The notes under the pieces are model-generated. The model worked only from the letters and a program-made list of their open reading frames with translations, did no database searches and had not been told where the DNA came from. This document shows positions 39,480-50,935 of a stretch of DNA of 64,000 bases, one piece after another (the first letter of the stretch is position 1; every line of letters begins with the position of its first letter). Source of the DNA: Nectonema munidae (taxonomy: Eukaryota; Nematomorpha; Nectonematoida; Nectonematidae); the NCBI GenBank assembly GCA_030549495.1, contig JAUIRK010000896.1, positions 1,443,001 to 1,507,000 on the forward strand, read 5' to 3'. Both the position numbers and the translations under genes were made by a program.

Positions 39480-41900
39480 GGCTTTGGCCATAAGTGAATG
39501 GGTTTGAGTGTCGTAAAAATATGTGGGCAGTTAAATAAATGATGAGTGTTGATTGCAAACTGGATAGAGTGGATTTATCTTGTGAAGATATTCACGGAGC
39601 AATGGTGACTTATTGGCTCTAAGTTGAGCAAGTGTATGTCTTAATTTAATTGATAATGTTTCTTCATATGTGTCGATTTTTGGTGGAGGAATATTTATGA
39701 GCTTGTTATGTTTGAGTGTGGAGAGATAGTTACCGCTTGTGTGTGTATTGCTTTGCTGAGGCATGTTTGATTTTTATTGTCTTCTTTGTTTTGACATGTA
39801 TCATAAAAGATAAGTTCGTTGTCTTGTATTTTTCATGTGCCTGTGTGGTTTTTGAGCGAAGTAGAACTTGTTTAATGGGTGATGTTTTTATGCTGCTTTG
39901 GCTCTCAAATTAGACGCGTGTAAATTAATGTGTTCTTTAAGAGGAAGTATCAATGTTTCTGTGTGAAGATGTGTGTTAGTGTCTACGGTGTTACCTGTTG
40001 CTAAACGCAGTGTTTGTTTTGAATTGTTTGTATCTTTTTCAAGTTAGTGTGAGATATAACAGATCCCAATATTGTGGATCCATATTCTAGTATGGGTCGT
40101 GTAATAGTTTTGTTGATATTGATGAGAATTTCTTTGTTTTTCCACCATTTTGTGACAGTTAATGCTCTAATATGTTTACAGTTTTTCCTAGAGCTTTACT
40201 CGATTTTGCGTTATGAAGTGCCTCTGATACTTTTTTTTCGTTAATGGTTATGTTAGTCTTAGGCAGTTGATTTAATGTTTTATTTGATATTTTGAGTGTT
40301 TTGTTAGTTTGCTTTGGTAGGATGTTTGTGAATTGCTTGTTGAACGCTTCCGCTATTTGTGTGTTGTTTGTTTTCGTTTTTCCATTAAAACTTATGTTTC
40401 GATTTATATCTGTGTGTGATTTTTTATTCTGTAGATTTTTGATCGTGTTCCAATATGTTTGTGTGTTAGTTTTGTGTGACCAGTTGAATGAAATATGTTT
40501 TTGCCAAAGGTCAAGTTTATGTTTATTTATTTTATGTGATATGAGTTTGTTTATTGTGTGTATTTCTTGGTTCTTGTAGTTGTGGTGTGTCTTAATGTAT
40601 CTCTTTTCTAGATAAGTGTTTTGATGTCATAAGGTAAGGGTTTGTGATTTTGGATATTTCCTTTCGGTATCTATAAATTGCCAGTTGTTATGAGGTTGTT
40701 AAGAGTATGTATGTTTGTGTTGTGTAAAAAATGTGCCTCTTTTAGAATCTTATTTTCAATAAATGTTTGAAAAGGCTTCCATTAGCTTTGTTGTAGTTTA
40801 TGTAAGTTTTCAGTGGGTCTTTATGTGTTGCATTCTTAAGTGTTATATTACTGAGTATTGGAAGATGATCGGAAGAAAGTTTAGTTAATATTCGCCATTT
40901 TGTGCTGTTTAAGAGGATATCTGGTGAGGTTGGTTGCTAATATGTATCTTGTGTGTGCGAGTTAGGAAGTCGTGTGGGTGTGTTTGTATTGATGATTATT
41001 GCGTTGGATTTATGTATAAGTTCAAGTATCTGCTCTCCTCTGTTATCAGTGTAAGGTAAATACCATGTTTTGGAATGAGCGTTCACATCTCCCGCTATGA
41101 TGATGTTTTTATGTTTTAATAAATAATTCAAATTTCTGCAGTGTAAAGGTTGTCAGTTATGTTTAGTGTTTTTGGTGGTATGTATAAGTTGTCTATGTGG
41201 TAAGGAATTTTGTTAATTAAAATTTAAAAAAGTTGATACTCTGTGAAGTTATTTGATATTTGTGTATTTAATTCTGTGAATCTGATGTTTTGTTTGATGT
41301 ATGTTATTAAACCCCCCCTCCCTCTTTTTGTGTTTGGTCTGTTGTGTCTTATGTGTGTGTAGTTGACTAATTTCGGTGTTTTTATGTCATTATTTAATTT
41401 TGTTTCTTCAACTGTTATGATGTCAGGAGAGTGTTGTTGGATAAGTTGTTCTAATTCTGTGAATTTGCTTTTAAGACCGTTGATATTTACGTGTGGTAGT
41501 GTATATGTGGACTGCTGATTGTGTATTGTGTGAAGTTTTTTCCCGCTAAATGTTTACTTATTGGGGTGAGAAGCTGAAATCTTTTGTTAAAATTGTGTTG
41601 GTTTTGCGTGTGTTGCGCATGTCCAGTTTGCGTTGTACTCTTTAAGTGAGATTGGTGTGCATTTGAGATGCAACCAGTGTGCTATGTTGTGGTTGCACCT
41701 AATTGATGTAGTGTTATTATATATATATTTGTTGCATAAGTTATATATATATTTTGTTGTTCCAGTCATGGCAGCTGGTTCCTCCTGCTCTGCCTTCTTA
41801 TGCCAGGCTGGCAGATGCCCCCTATTGTATGTTTTAGCCATCTTTTTTGTGAATTGTTTTGAGACATTTTTAAACCCACCATAAAGGCGTTTCAAGTTAG
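39480..41900 (-). mobile_element. LINE with internal RT deletion, minus strand
   Basis: Reading down the minus strand: an N-terminal Cys/His block (CNHNIAHWLHLKC, about 41710), an endonuclease/exonuclease/phosphatase domain with NINGLKSKFTELEQLIQQHS, DIITVEETKLN and RGRGGL (about 41490-41320), then IIIAGDVNAHSKTWYLPYTD and NTNTPTRLPNSHTQDTY (41110-40940). The linker to RT follows (SSKALGK, about 40195), then directly WWKNKEILIN and PILEYGSTILGS (about 40140-40080), and finally LRHTLAQLRANKSPLLREYL (about 39640-39580). The RT palm with FADD is missing between about 40195 and 40150. Stops and frameshifts are scattered. Confidence 0.85.
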
Positions 41901-41904
41901 GTAA

Positions 41905-42915
41905 CTCAATTGTCAGCGACTGCTTATTCAGTGTATTTGCAGCTATCCTATATATCTATAGGACGTTCCTCTATGAAGCTTAGAGTAAAGCTAGTCAAAT
42001 ATGCTAGTTTACAGACACCCGCACGATGTCCCACATTGAGAGAATATGTTCTTTATTTCCAAATAAGAAGTTAAAATTAAAAATAATATTAGATAAATAC
42101 TTAAAATAAAAAGAAACATAGATATTTAATTATGAACGAAGGCTCACAATTGAGTATTGTTATATATTTTTATGTCTCCCATTATCATGCCAGGCCACTA
42201 AAATATTATTCCATATAGCTATTTTAAGTTTTTGTTTGTATATAAATAATATTTAAATTTATTCTTATTTAACAAATAAAAAATCTGAGCTTTAGTGATT
42301 TTATGTCTATCTTTCAGCTAAACCGTTGAAGTTCAGAGGTTCAATCTTTCTTTTAGAATCAAAATCTCCCCACTCTTAAAAACAAAATTACAAAATCTGT
42401 GATTAACCATCTCAAGCATAATGCAAGCATACCGATCCAGGATTATCTTTTAGGCGTAAAAATAGGAGATGTTTCTAAATAAGTGTTTAAGTGTAGTTTT
42501 ATGATCATCACTCTCTGTAATCTGTTTTATATGATATTATCAGGAAGATGATTTCTTTCTATCAGTTTTTTTCCACTCTCTCTATTAGTACTGATAGTTG
42601 AGTATAGTTGTTGTCATAATTGTTTAAAATACTCTTCCCTGCAATTAAAGCTAGAAAAAAATTCAAATTAGTTGACGTATTTTTAAGGCGCAATATTTTC
42701 AGACAATCACTAATTTGAGCATTTTGATTAAGAAAAATTTAAATAGGTCAAATTTGAACCTCGATGTTCTATACGGATTTTAGAAAACCAGTAAGATAAT
42801 GTCTGTAAAACAAATAGTCTAAGATTTGTGGTACTTATATATAAAATATTTAATGTTTAATTTAAATTATTATCTTTTATAACTCTCTTTTCATTCAAAG
42901 CTTTAAATGCCTTTT
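41905..42915. other. Intergenic, no recognised content
   Basis: AT-rich sequence between the LINE and the inverted-repeat-bounded segment. Nothing recognised. Confidence 0.5.
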
Positions 42916-42920
42916 TTGTC

Positions 42921-42965
42921 GGTTAGTCTAAAATAAGCTGCACAAGTAAGCTGCAAAAAGAAACC
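42921..42965 (+). repeat. Left terminal inverted repeat of the 9.4-kb segment
   Basis: It begins GGTTAGTCTAAAATAAGC. Pairs with 52290-52333. Contains the short repeat AAGCTGCA twice. Confidence 0.8.
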
Positions 42966-43439
42966 TTCATAACTTCGTTAATATGCTTTAAAATAAAATG
43001 AAATTTTATTTATATATTTTTTAAGGTATATTCTCTTATTGTTTTAAGTTTCAGATCTTTTCTTTATATATTTTATTAGTTATGAGGCATCAAATATTGA
43101 GGTCGGCCATTTTATTCTCTAATAGGTCTAAAGTAAGCTGCAAAAATAAAATTTTCTGGAAGCCATTTTTTAGCCATTTTATGGGTACTTTAAAAATGGA
43201 GTCTTTTTAAATTATCTTTCGAATTGATAAGTTGGTTTATTTTTTATATATTTCCTTATTATATCGCCTTCCATATATCAATATTTGTCATTATCACTTA
43301 TATATAATATATCTTCTTTTCTTTAACAGTGTTTTCTTTATTTTATAATGTATTTTATTTTATAAGAATTTCTACCCTGTTATATTTATTTAGATATTTT
43401 GACTCCTACCTTTCTGCTTTTAGTAAATTTTTTAATTAT

Positions 43440-44285
43440 TATTTCCTCTACTGTAACTATTTTATCCATTTTATTTTTTAAGATACACTCACTTCCTTTC
43501 CTTTTTAGTAATTTTTTTTATTCTTTTTTCTCTACTGTTAGTATTTTATCCATTTGATTTCTTAAGATACGCTCACTTCCTTTCCTTTTTAGTAAATTTT
43601 TTTCTTCCTTTTTCTCTACTGTAACTCTTTTATCCATTTGATTTCTTAAGATACTCTCACTTCCTTTCCCTTTTAGTAAATTTTTTTTCTCTACCGTAAC
43701 TCTTTTATCCATTTGATTTCTTAAGATACGCTCACTTCCTTTCCCTTTTAGTAAGAGTTTTTTCTTCTTTTTCTCTAATGTAACTCTTTTATCCATTTGA
43801 TTTCTTAAGATACGCTCACTTCCTTTCCGTTTTAGTAAGAGTCTTTTTCTCTACTGTAACCCTTTTATCCATTTGATTTCTTAAGATACGCTCACTTCCT
43901 TTCCCTTTTAGTAAATTTTTTTTTTCTCTAATGTAACTCTTTTATCCATTTGATTTCTTAAGATACGCTCACTTTCTTTCCATTTTATTAAGTGTCTTTT
44001 TCTCTACTGTAACCCTTTTATCCATTTGATTTCTTAAGATACGCTCACTTCCTTTCCCTTTTAGTAAGAGTTTTTTCTTCTTTTTCTCTAATGTAACTCT
44101 TTTATCCATTTGATTTCTTAAGATACGCTCACTTCCTTTCCGTTTTAGTAAATTTTTTTCTTTTTCTCTACTGTAACTCTTTTATCCATTTGATTTCTTA
44201 AGATACGCTCACTTCCTTTCCCTTTTAGTAAGAGTCTTTTTCTCTACTGTAACTCTTTTACCCATTTGATTTCTTAAGATACTCT
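43440..44285 (-). repeat. Minisatellite of about 80 bp, 10-11 units, coding-like on minus strand
   Basis: Units contain CTCTTTTATCCATTTGATTT, then CTTAAGATACGCTCACTTCC and TTTCCCTTTTAGTAA, spaced about 73-82 bases. On the minus strand units read as MDKRVTVEKK, LLKGKGSERILRNQ. A frame stays open over three to four units (43796-43518), but length differences between units shift the frame elsewhere. Whether it was ever translated is unknown. Confidence 0.85.
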
Positions 44286-44484
44286 ACTTTAATTCCTGGA
44301 ACACTTTTTTAAACAAGTCATGTAAGTTGAGTTTCTTAAATTTGATTTCTTATCTATTTTTACTTGCATGTTATTATTTTTTTAGCTCTTCATCTACTAT
44401 ATTTAAAAGAATAAATAAAAGTTTTAAAGACATATTTATGCATTTTTAAATAATTTATCCTTCTATATTAATAATATTTTTAAT

Positions 44485-45245
44485 ATGTTTAAGGGTTCAC
44501 TGGAGAAATTGCAAGGCTATGTTAATGATCTTGAGATATTGAGAGTTCTGGATTCTACTTCGAGTATTACTCTATATACATCGCCAATTGATACTAATTC
44601 TATCGCCATTATTGAAGCCTACAATTTGGGGAAAATTATTCCTTTAGCTACTTCTCCAAACGGTAACTGTTTGTTTAATTCTATTTCTGTTTTGTTACAT
44701 GACAATGAGGAGTTTGCTGTTGTCTATAGGGTGTTAACAGCCTTAGAATTAATAAAAAAAACTACTACATATATCAAAATAATGATTATGAAAAGGTTTG
44801 TTCACCACAAGAGGCGATTAGAGATGTTTGTTTGAATAAAGGCTGGTCAAATATTTATACTCTAAGTGCTTTATCAACGGTTATAAAACGCCCTATTCGA
44901 TTAGTTTATCCTCCCTATTGTTCTTATGATGATATAGCTCATGTTATTTTGAATCGACTTATTTATCCTCTAGAATTTGATAATAAAAAGTTTTCTACAT
45001 TTAATAATGTGAAAATTCTTTTTACTTGCACATCATTCGAACTAAATGGGAAGAATTATCCCAATCATTTTGTACCCTTGATTTCAATTGAAAAACATGC
45101 ATCTTCCATGTCAACTGAGAATGTCAGTATGATATCTGAAAATATTGTGCATAAGAAAGAAACTTCCAATGACATAGATGTTGAAAAAACAGGAATTGAA
45201 AAGGAAATTGTTTTTCGATTCTTTGATTATATAATTTTATTTTGA
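44485..45245 (+). pseudogene. OTU-like cysteine protease gene, frameshifted, copy 1
   Basis: OTU domains are deubiquitinase-type cysteine proteases and often occur inside transposons. The first frame (44485-44835) contains SPNGNCLFNSISVLLH, the OTU catalytic Cys motif (D/N-G-N-C-L-F), then VYRVLTALELI. A frameshift in an A-run near 44752 moves the rest to another frame: DYEKVCSPQEAIRDVCLNKG, IYTLSALSTVIKRPIRLVYP and, near the end, YPNHFVPLIS, in which H-F is the expected catalytic His region. It stops at 45243-45245. The start is unclear because the upstream part is AT-rich. The cysteine and histidine are present, but the reading frame is broken. Confidence 0.7.
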
Positions 45246-45279
45246 TTATTTGACAAATATTATATTTAAAATCGTGCAA

Positions 45280-45690
45280 ATTTTAAAGTATAGGTAATAC
45301 CTTTTGTAACATCGTATGAGGTAGCAAAATATGAACAGAATGTTTGATATTTTTTGATTTTTTAAAGAATATTTTTTGATTCTTTGATTACAGAATTTTA
45401 TTTTGATTATTTGATAAAATATATTATTTAATATCGTGAAAAAATTGCAAAAATATAGGTAATAAGTTATCTATCATCCTCTCCCCGAATGAGGTATATC
45501 AAATCTTACATCTAGCAAAATATGAACTGATAGGTTAGAAATGAATTATCGCGGTATACAGGTTAGAGATGAACCATCGTAGTATACAGGTATAATGTAT
45601 ATAGGTAATAACTTATGTAGCATCGTCTCCCCGAATGAGGTATATCAAATCTTACATCTAACAGAATGTGAACAGAAAGTTGAACATTGT
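45280..45690 (+). repeat. Imperfect tandem repeats of about 130-180 bp
   Basis: TATAGGTAATA, ATCGT/ATCCTCTCCCCGAATGAGG and ATCAAATCTTACATCTA recur at about 45290, 45460 and 45600. The preceding TTTGATTAT(A)..TTTTATTTTGATTATTTGA is also duplicated (45222-45255 and 45383-45415). The copies start right after the OTU-like gene end. Confidence 0.7.
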
Positions 45691-45915
45691 CTCCCTAGTT
45701 ATTTGTACATGGAATAGAAACCATCGTAGTATACAGGTTGGAGATGAATCATCGTAGTATACAGGTTGGAGATGAATCATCGTAGTATACAGGTTGGAGA
45801 TGAATCATCGTAGTATACAGGTTGGAGATGAATCATCGTAGTATATAGTTTGGAGATGAATCATCGTAGAATACAGGTTGGAGAAGAATCATCGTAATAT
45901 ACGGGTTGGAGATAA
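45540..45915 (+). repeat. 28-bp tandem repeat
   Basis: The unit is AGGTTGGAGATGAATCATCG followed by TAGTATAC. It is repeated cleanly five to six times between about 45735 and 45912, with single diverged units from 45540. Confidence 0.85.
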
Positions 45916-46059
45916 CACGCAAGTTGTCTACCCGCGTTCAACCGTACAGGTTATGAGAATCAAATATTTATGAAAAATTTATTCAATTATTTTATTTTAT
46001 TTATAAATTTTTTTTCATATTTTAATAATTATTTTATATCCTAATTTGAAAAATGAATT

Positions 46060-47550
46060 CCAAAAATTCAAGTTGAAGCGTTCAAAAAAATGAATCTATC
46101 TGGAAAAAGAACTTAAGTGTTATCTTCAAACAAAAGAGAGATTGTAAAATTCCATTAGTTGAATCTCTTTTCAAATTAACAAGAGTGGCAACAAACTACC
46201 AGTTCTTTGAAACTTTAATTTTTTATATAATAAAGTGAAAAGCCAAGACGAGCGGATCAAAATTATGATGGCTGATATTGAGCTTCTCTGGACACAAACT
46301 TTAGATTTTGTAATTCCTTCAATTTCTCTTATGAGAAAAAAGCTGAAAAATTTAATCAAACTGGAAAAGAAAAATAAAAAAGGCCATCTGAAAAGTTTAT
46401 AGAAATCACTCTTTTGAAGTTATTTGATCTTACTAATGTCAATGGTATATGGAAAAATTCAGAAGATAAAGAATTATATAAAAAGCAACTTGAAAGTGAA
46501 GGAAAGGTAGGTTTTGGAAAAGGCATTATCAAGCTCAATTCATCCAAGAAAAAGAATTAGACTCAAAAATGTTGAAAACTTCTATCAAGCAAACTGAAAC
46601 AATCTCTGATAATGAATCATTATCTCTCGTCAAACCTTTTTCTTCATCATCGTCATGTGAAACTCACGAGCCAAAATACAAAAAAGGAATTACTGGTACG
46701 ACAAGTCTTTTAGTGCGAAAAAATATTTAACTCACAAAGCTCATGAAATCCTTTGTGTATCAAAAATTAAGGTTATGATGTACCAGTGCCAAGACAATCA
46801 TCCATATTGAAGAAAGTCATTAAAGAGATAAAGGAAATGAAAACTAAAATTTCCAGAGTTTTATCTAACAATGATTGTTTTTGTTTTCAGTTTGATGGGA
46901 AAATGTTAAAAGGAGAAGAAAATAAAGCTTTGTATTCTCAATTGTAAGAGTGGCTCAGCAAAAGCTATTTACAGTGACCTGGAGAAAATAATCGACCAAT
47001 TCAACGCGTGGAAATACATTTCAATGATAATTTGTGACACCACGGCTACCAACACAGGTTCTCAAATGTGAATAGTTAAAACGTGTTAAACTATCTTTTT
47101 CCTGAAAAAACAACAAAGCTGCAGTTGAGCAAAACTTATAGCCAGCTATTCTTAATTGACGTGCCTAAAAGTGATAATCTTGGATGGCGTGATGATTACA
47201 AGTTTTAATATAAATTGTGCATGAGTTCTCAGTGGCCCTTAATCAACTGGAGAGCTTTGCCAAGTTTACATCAAGCTAGGTGGATTTCTAGGGCAATTTA
47301 CGCACTCATTGGATTTTTTGTTGCCTAACTTGCGAGAGACTCTTGAGAATGCGTGTGAATTCATTTCCAACGATTGGGCAGACGTTTGTTTTCACTTCCA
47401 ACATTATGATGAAGAGATATATGAGAAATTGTTGAAAGCCATTGAAAAGACCTAATGTATTAAAGCTTTAAAATCCTTCAGAACACATTAGAAAAGGGAG
47501 AAGTCGAGATTAGATATAGCCAGACGAATCAGAATTCCGAAAGAGCAATA
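46060..47550 (+). pseudogene. Transposon-type gene remnant (family with EDKELY...WISRAIYAL motifs)
   Basis: Plus-strand pieces in different frames form one ordered protein: LKLFDLTNVNGIWKNSEDKE then LYKKQLESEGKVGFG (about 46415-46520), FQFDGKMLKG (about 46888), IVRVAQQKLFTVTW (about 46945), MIICDTTATNTGSQ (about 47025), YLFPEKTTKLQ (about 47090), LPSLHQARWISRAIYAL (about 47258-47310). I know such proteins as recurrent, multicopy, transposon-linked genes in invertebrates, but cannot assign a superfamily. At least four frameshifts or stops. It lies between the two OTU-like copies, on the same strand as copy 1. Confidence 0.6.
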
Positions 47551-47557
47551 CAATTAA

Positions 47558-47687
47558 CCCATTTAAGGCAAAGCAAAACAGACGATATCTAAAAACACGC
47601 AGACGATTTATATTCAAAGTCATTGAAAAAAGCAGACGAAGATGAAATTACTTATATTCCAAAATAGGAACATTGGCCGTAAATGGA
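47558..47687 (+). mobile_element. piggyBac-like MITE, copy 4
   Basis: A 130-bp element flanked by TTAA (47554-47557, 47688-47691), ends CCCATTTAAGGC and GGCCGTAAATGG. It is nearly identical to the 5.7-kb copy and inserted at the end of the transposon-type gene remnant. Confidence 0.82.
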
Positions 47688-47699
47688 TTAATGGAGGAA

Positions 47700-48480
47700 C
47701 TACATAACATATTTAAACATGAAGTTTATAGGAAAAAACGAATTCTGATTAATCGCAAATACAAATTTTTCTTTCTCAAAATAAACTTTAATATAAAATT
47801 GATTAAAAACCATTTTTTGAAAAATTAAATTATTTTTTAGTTAAATAAAATGAGTCATTTTTTCATTTTTTACCATAAAGGATTGGGAGGTTTTTTTGAT
47901 AGCTTGGTCATTTTTATTAAAATTCTCCTCATTATTTTTATTTTGCAGAACATTTTCTTTTTCGATTCCTGATTTTTAAACATCCATGTCATTGCAAGTT
48001 TCTCTGTTATGCGCAATGTTTTCAGATATACTGTCATTCTCAGTTGACATGCAAGATACGTGTTTTTCAATTGAAACCAAGGGTACAAAATTATTGAAAT
48101 AATTTTTCACATTATTAAATGTAGACAATTTTTATTATCAAATTATATAGGATAAATAGTCGATTCAAAATAACATGAGCTATATTATCAAAAGAACAAT
48201 TAGGCGGGTAAACTAATCGAATAGGTTTTTTATAATCGTTGAAGGGTCTTATAGTATAAGTTATAGACCACATATATTTTTAAACAAATATCCCTAACTA
48301 CATCATTATAAAACTTATATAATGGAAGAAAAATAACATCAGTGTACGCAAAAGATTCAACAGCAAACTCCTCACTTTTATTTGACAAAACAAATACAGT
48401 TGAATAAACAGTTATCTTGAGGAGAAGTTGCAGGGTAACTTCACTTAGATTGTGGGCAGAAGTAGTGGAGTGAGAAAGTG
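47700..48480 (-). pseudogene. OTU-like gene remnant, copy 2, inverted
   Basis: The minus strand repeats copy 1 in order: GAGGAGTTTGCTGTTG (about 48375), the KNPIRLVYPP-like segment with AATCGACTATTTATCC (about 48240-48150), then FVPLVSIEKH-type sequence (about 48090-48060), TCAACTGAGAATGACAG and CAATGACATGGATGTT (about 47990). It then runs on past the point where copy 1 stops, with NVLQNKNNEENFNKNDQA-type sequence to about 47850. Frameshifts break it. The catalytic Cys motif region (expected near 48450) is not clear. Confidence 0.6.
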
Positions 48481-48499
48481 TATCGTGCGGCTTTGAAGT

Positions 48500-49855
48500 G
48501 AGTAGCTTTTCGAAAGAACGTTCTCCTTTGATTTTAGTGATTTGATGTGCCTCTGCGACGGAACCAGTGAGACCCTAATATTTATCCAATGTTTATCTAT
48601 TTTCACATGTACACTTGTTATTATTTTGTCATGAAATGAAGTCATATGCACCTTTTATTATAAAACTGTTTATTTATCAGATTTGTTCTCATATTATGAT
48701 GTTAATATCGACCATATATTTTAAAACTGTTTATTTATCTTGTTATTTGTTTTTATAATAAAATTATAATTATTTTGTAAATTTTCTAAACAATTTTCAT
48801 TTCTGATAAAAACCAATATTTTGAACTGGTATATTTTAGTATTTCTAAATATGATTTTTATAGCTAAGGGATATGGAGAGAATATTTTTAAATATCTCGA
48901 ATTTTTATCATGTGTCAAGGTTCCGAATATCTTTGTAATCTTCTAATTTATAATAATTTCAAGCGAATCATATCACAGGTCTGGCAAGATCTCCGGTAAA
49001 GCAACTTGCCAGACCTTATTATATAAAAATTGTAAAATAAAAAAACATTTAAAATAAAAATTTTCTAAAAATATTTTGCATACATATTAAGCAAACCATT
49101 TTAAAAATTCTACACAAAAGTTCAAGTCACTTAACTTAAAAATTGCAGTTTTATTTCATGAAAATAATATGATTGGTTGAAATGTTTATGTAATATATAA
49201 TATTACTAATACTAATAAGACGATCTTTTTGGAAATGTTTACTTATTTGTTTTGAAGAAAAATTAAATTGTTTTCAATGTTCCTTTTTAATGATGCATTT
49301 AAAAGCTTATCGTTTGCTGTATACGCTAGAATAATGTATTTTTGAAAAAAAAATGGTTTTTTGATAACTGGACTTTACTTCTAGAAATTTGGTCTAAATT
49401 TTAGTAAAAAAAGTGACCACTTTTTATTGAAAACATAATGTGAAGATTAAAACAACAATTTTTTATTGAAAATGGTATCATAGGAAAGCTATACTCGTTG
49501 TGCTTAATATAGGCTATGTTTTACCAACAAAATATTTTCCATTTTGCAAAATATACTTTTATGTGAGGTCAGTTAACTTTTATCTAGTTCGAAAAAATAC
49601 CGATAATTTTTTAATTAATTACATTTTTTTTGCATATTTATAAAATATACCCAATATATAAAAATAATACGTTGAAAAAGTTGTTTTTTTTATTTATTTA
49701 TCAAATTTTCGATTTTAATATCTCATTTTAAAGGTAATATTATACTAATTACGAAAATGTATAAATATTTTAAGTTTGAATTTTTTAAAATACTTTTTTG
49801 TCTCTTGATAAAATAACAAAATTTCTAACTTTGACCGCAAAAAAATATATAAGTC
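48500..49855. other. No recognised content
   Basis: AT-rich sequence within the 9.4-kb segment. The palindrome-like pair TCTGGCAAGATC/AACTTGCCAGACC at about 48980-49015 could form a short hairpin. No gene seen. Confidence 0.4.
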
Positions 49856-49860
49856 ATTAC

Positions 49861-50825
49861 CAGGGCGAGTAAAAGTCAATAAAGTCAACTTTTATTTCCG
49901 TTTAGCAAAAACTCTTTTAAGATCTTTATTTGTTTAGTCTAAAAAATTTCTAACTAATTTAAAATTTTTAAGTCAATCAAAGTCAATTTTTCGAGAGTAG
50001 GTCAATAAAGTCAATTTTTTATATTTAATACTTTTTGATTCAATGTGCCTAATTTTATTCCCAAACTTTTTATCATTGCATGTTTTTCACATCTTTTACA
50101 CAAGTTTACCTTAAAAGTTAAGTTATCCTGCAAAATTGTAGATTACCGGCATTAAATCATTCAAAATTAGTAATAGAAAAAGACGTTCTCTTTTCAAACC
50201 TAGCGGCAACACTTCAGTTCCAATTGTAATTAAGTTGACAAATTGGTTGCAAGCAGCCAAATATTTTCATTAAAATCTTTCAGCAGTGAAGAAATTAATG
50301 ATGAAGATGATGGAATTTTATTGCCAAATATCAAGAAATTGTTAAAAAAGAAAATCTGTGTCAAAACTTGCTAACAATAATTAGAGAATATTCACGATTC
50401 ATTGATTTAGTCGGAAAAAGTTAACATAGAGACTTTTTCAGTCAAAGATGCCTTTACTTGTTTCTTCAATATTATTTCATTTTCGAATGTGGCGTTGAAA
50501 GTTATCTTGAAAATAGATTCAAATAAAATCATGAATATGGAAAACTCTCAAATCTCTACCAGTACTTATCCCAAATAGCAAAATTGTCAAGTTTTAACTT
50601 TAGAAGTAGAAAGATCTTTTTCTAAACTGAAAAAATGGTCGAATTTTAAATCAGAAAATGTCATTAATTATATGTTGTTGTATTACAAAGTTATGGAATC
50701 TTTTGATATTTTTCAATACTTTCTCTAAAGTCTTCATAGTTGTTCAATTCAATAAAAACTTTAAAAAGTCAATAAAGTCAATTTTTTCTCTCAGTAAAAG
50801 TCAATTTTTTCCAATTTTTTGAACC
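49861..50825 (+). mobile_element. hAT-like remnant with repeated AAGTCAATAAAGTCAA ends
   Basis: It starts CAGGGCGAGTAAAAGTCAA, a hAT-style CAGGG end. The subterminal motif GTCAATAAAGTCAA recurs at 49875, 50010 and 50765. A plus-strand C-terminal piece reads EVERSFSKLKKWSNFKSENV (about 50604-50663), then MLLYYKVMESF to a stop, typical of a hAT dimerisation domain. Central transposase is missing. The right TIR was not identified. Confidence 0.55.
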
Positions 50826-50935
50826 TACATAAACTCATATACACACAGACACATATCATATGTATAATGCGAGATCTTTAAAATATTAATAATATATTTG
50901 AAAAAATATTTTTTGGTGTGAAAAGTTTTAGGACC

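Noticed and set aside
40292..40579. Forward Cys/Phe/Val-rich ORF, membrane-protein-like
   Set aside because: Antisense of the minus-strand LINE.
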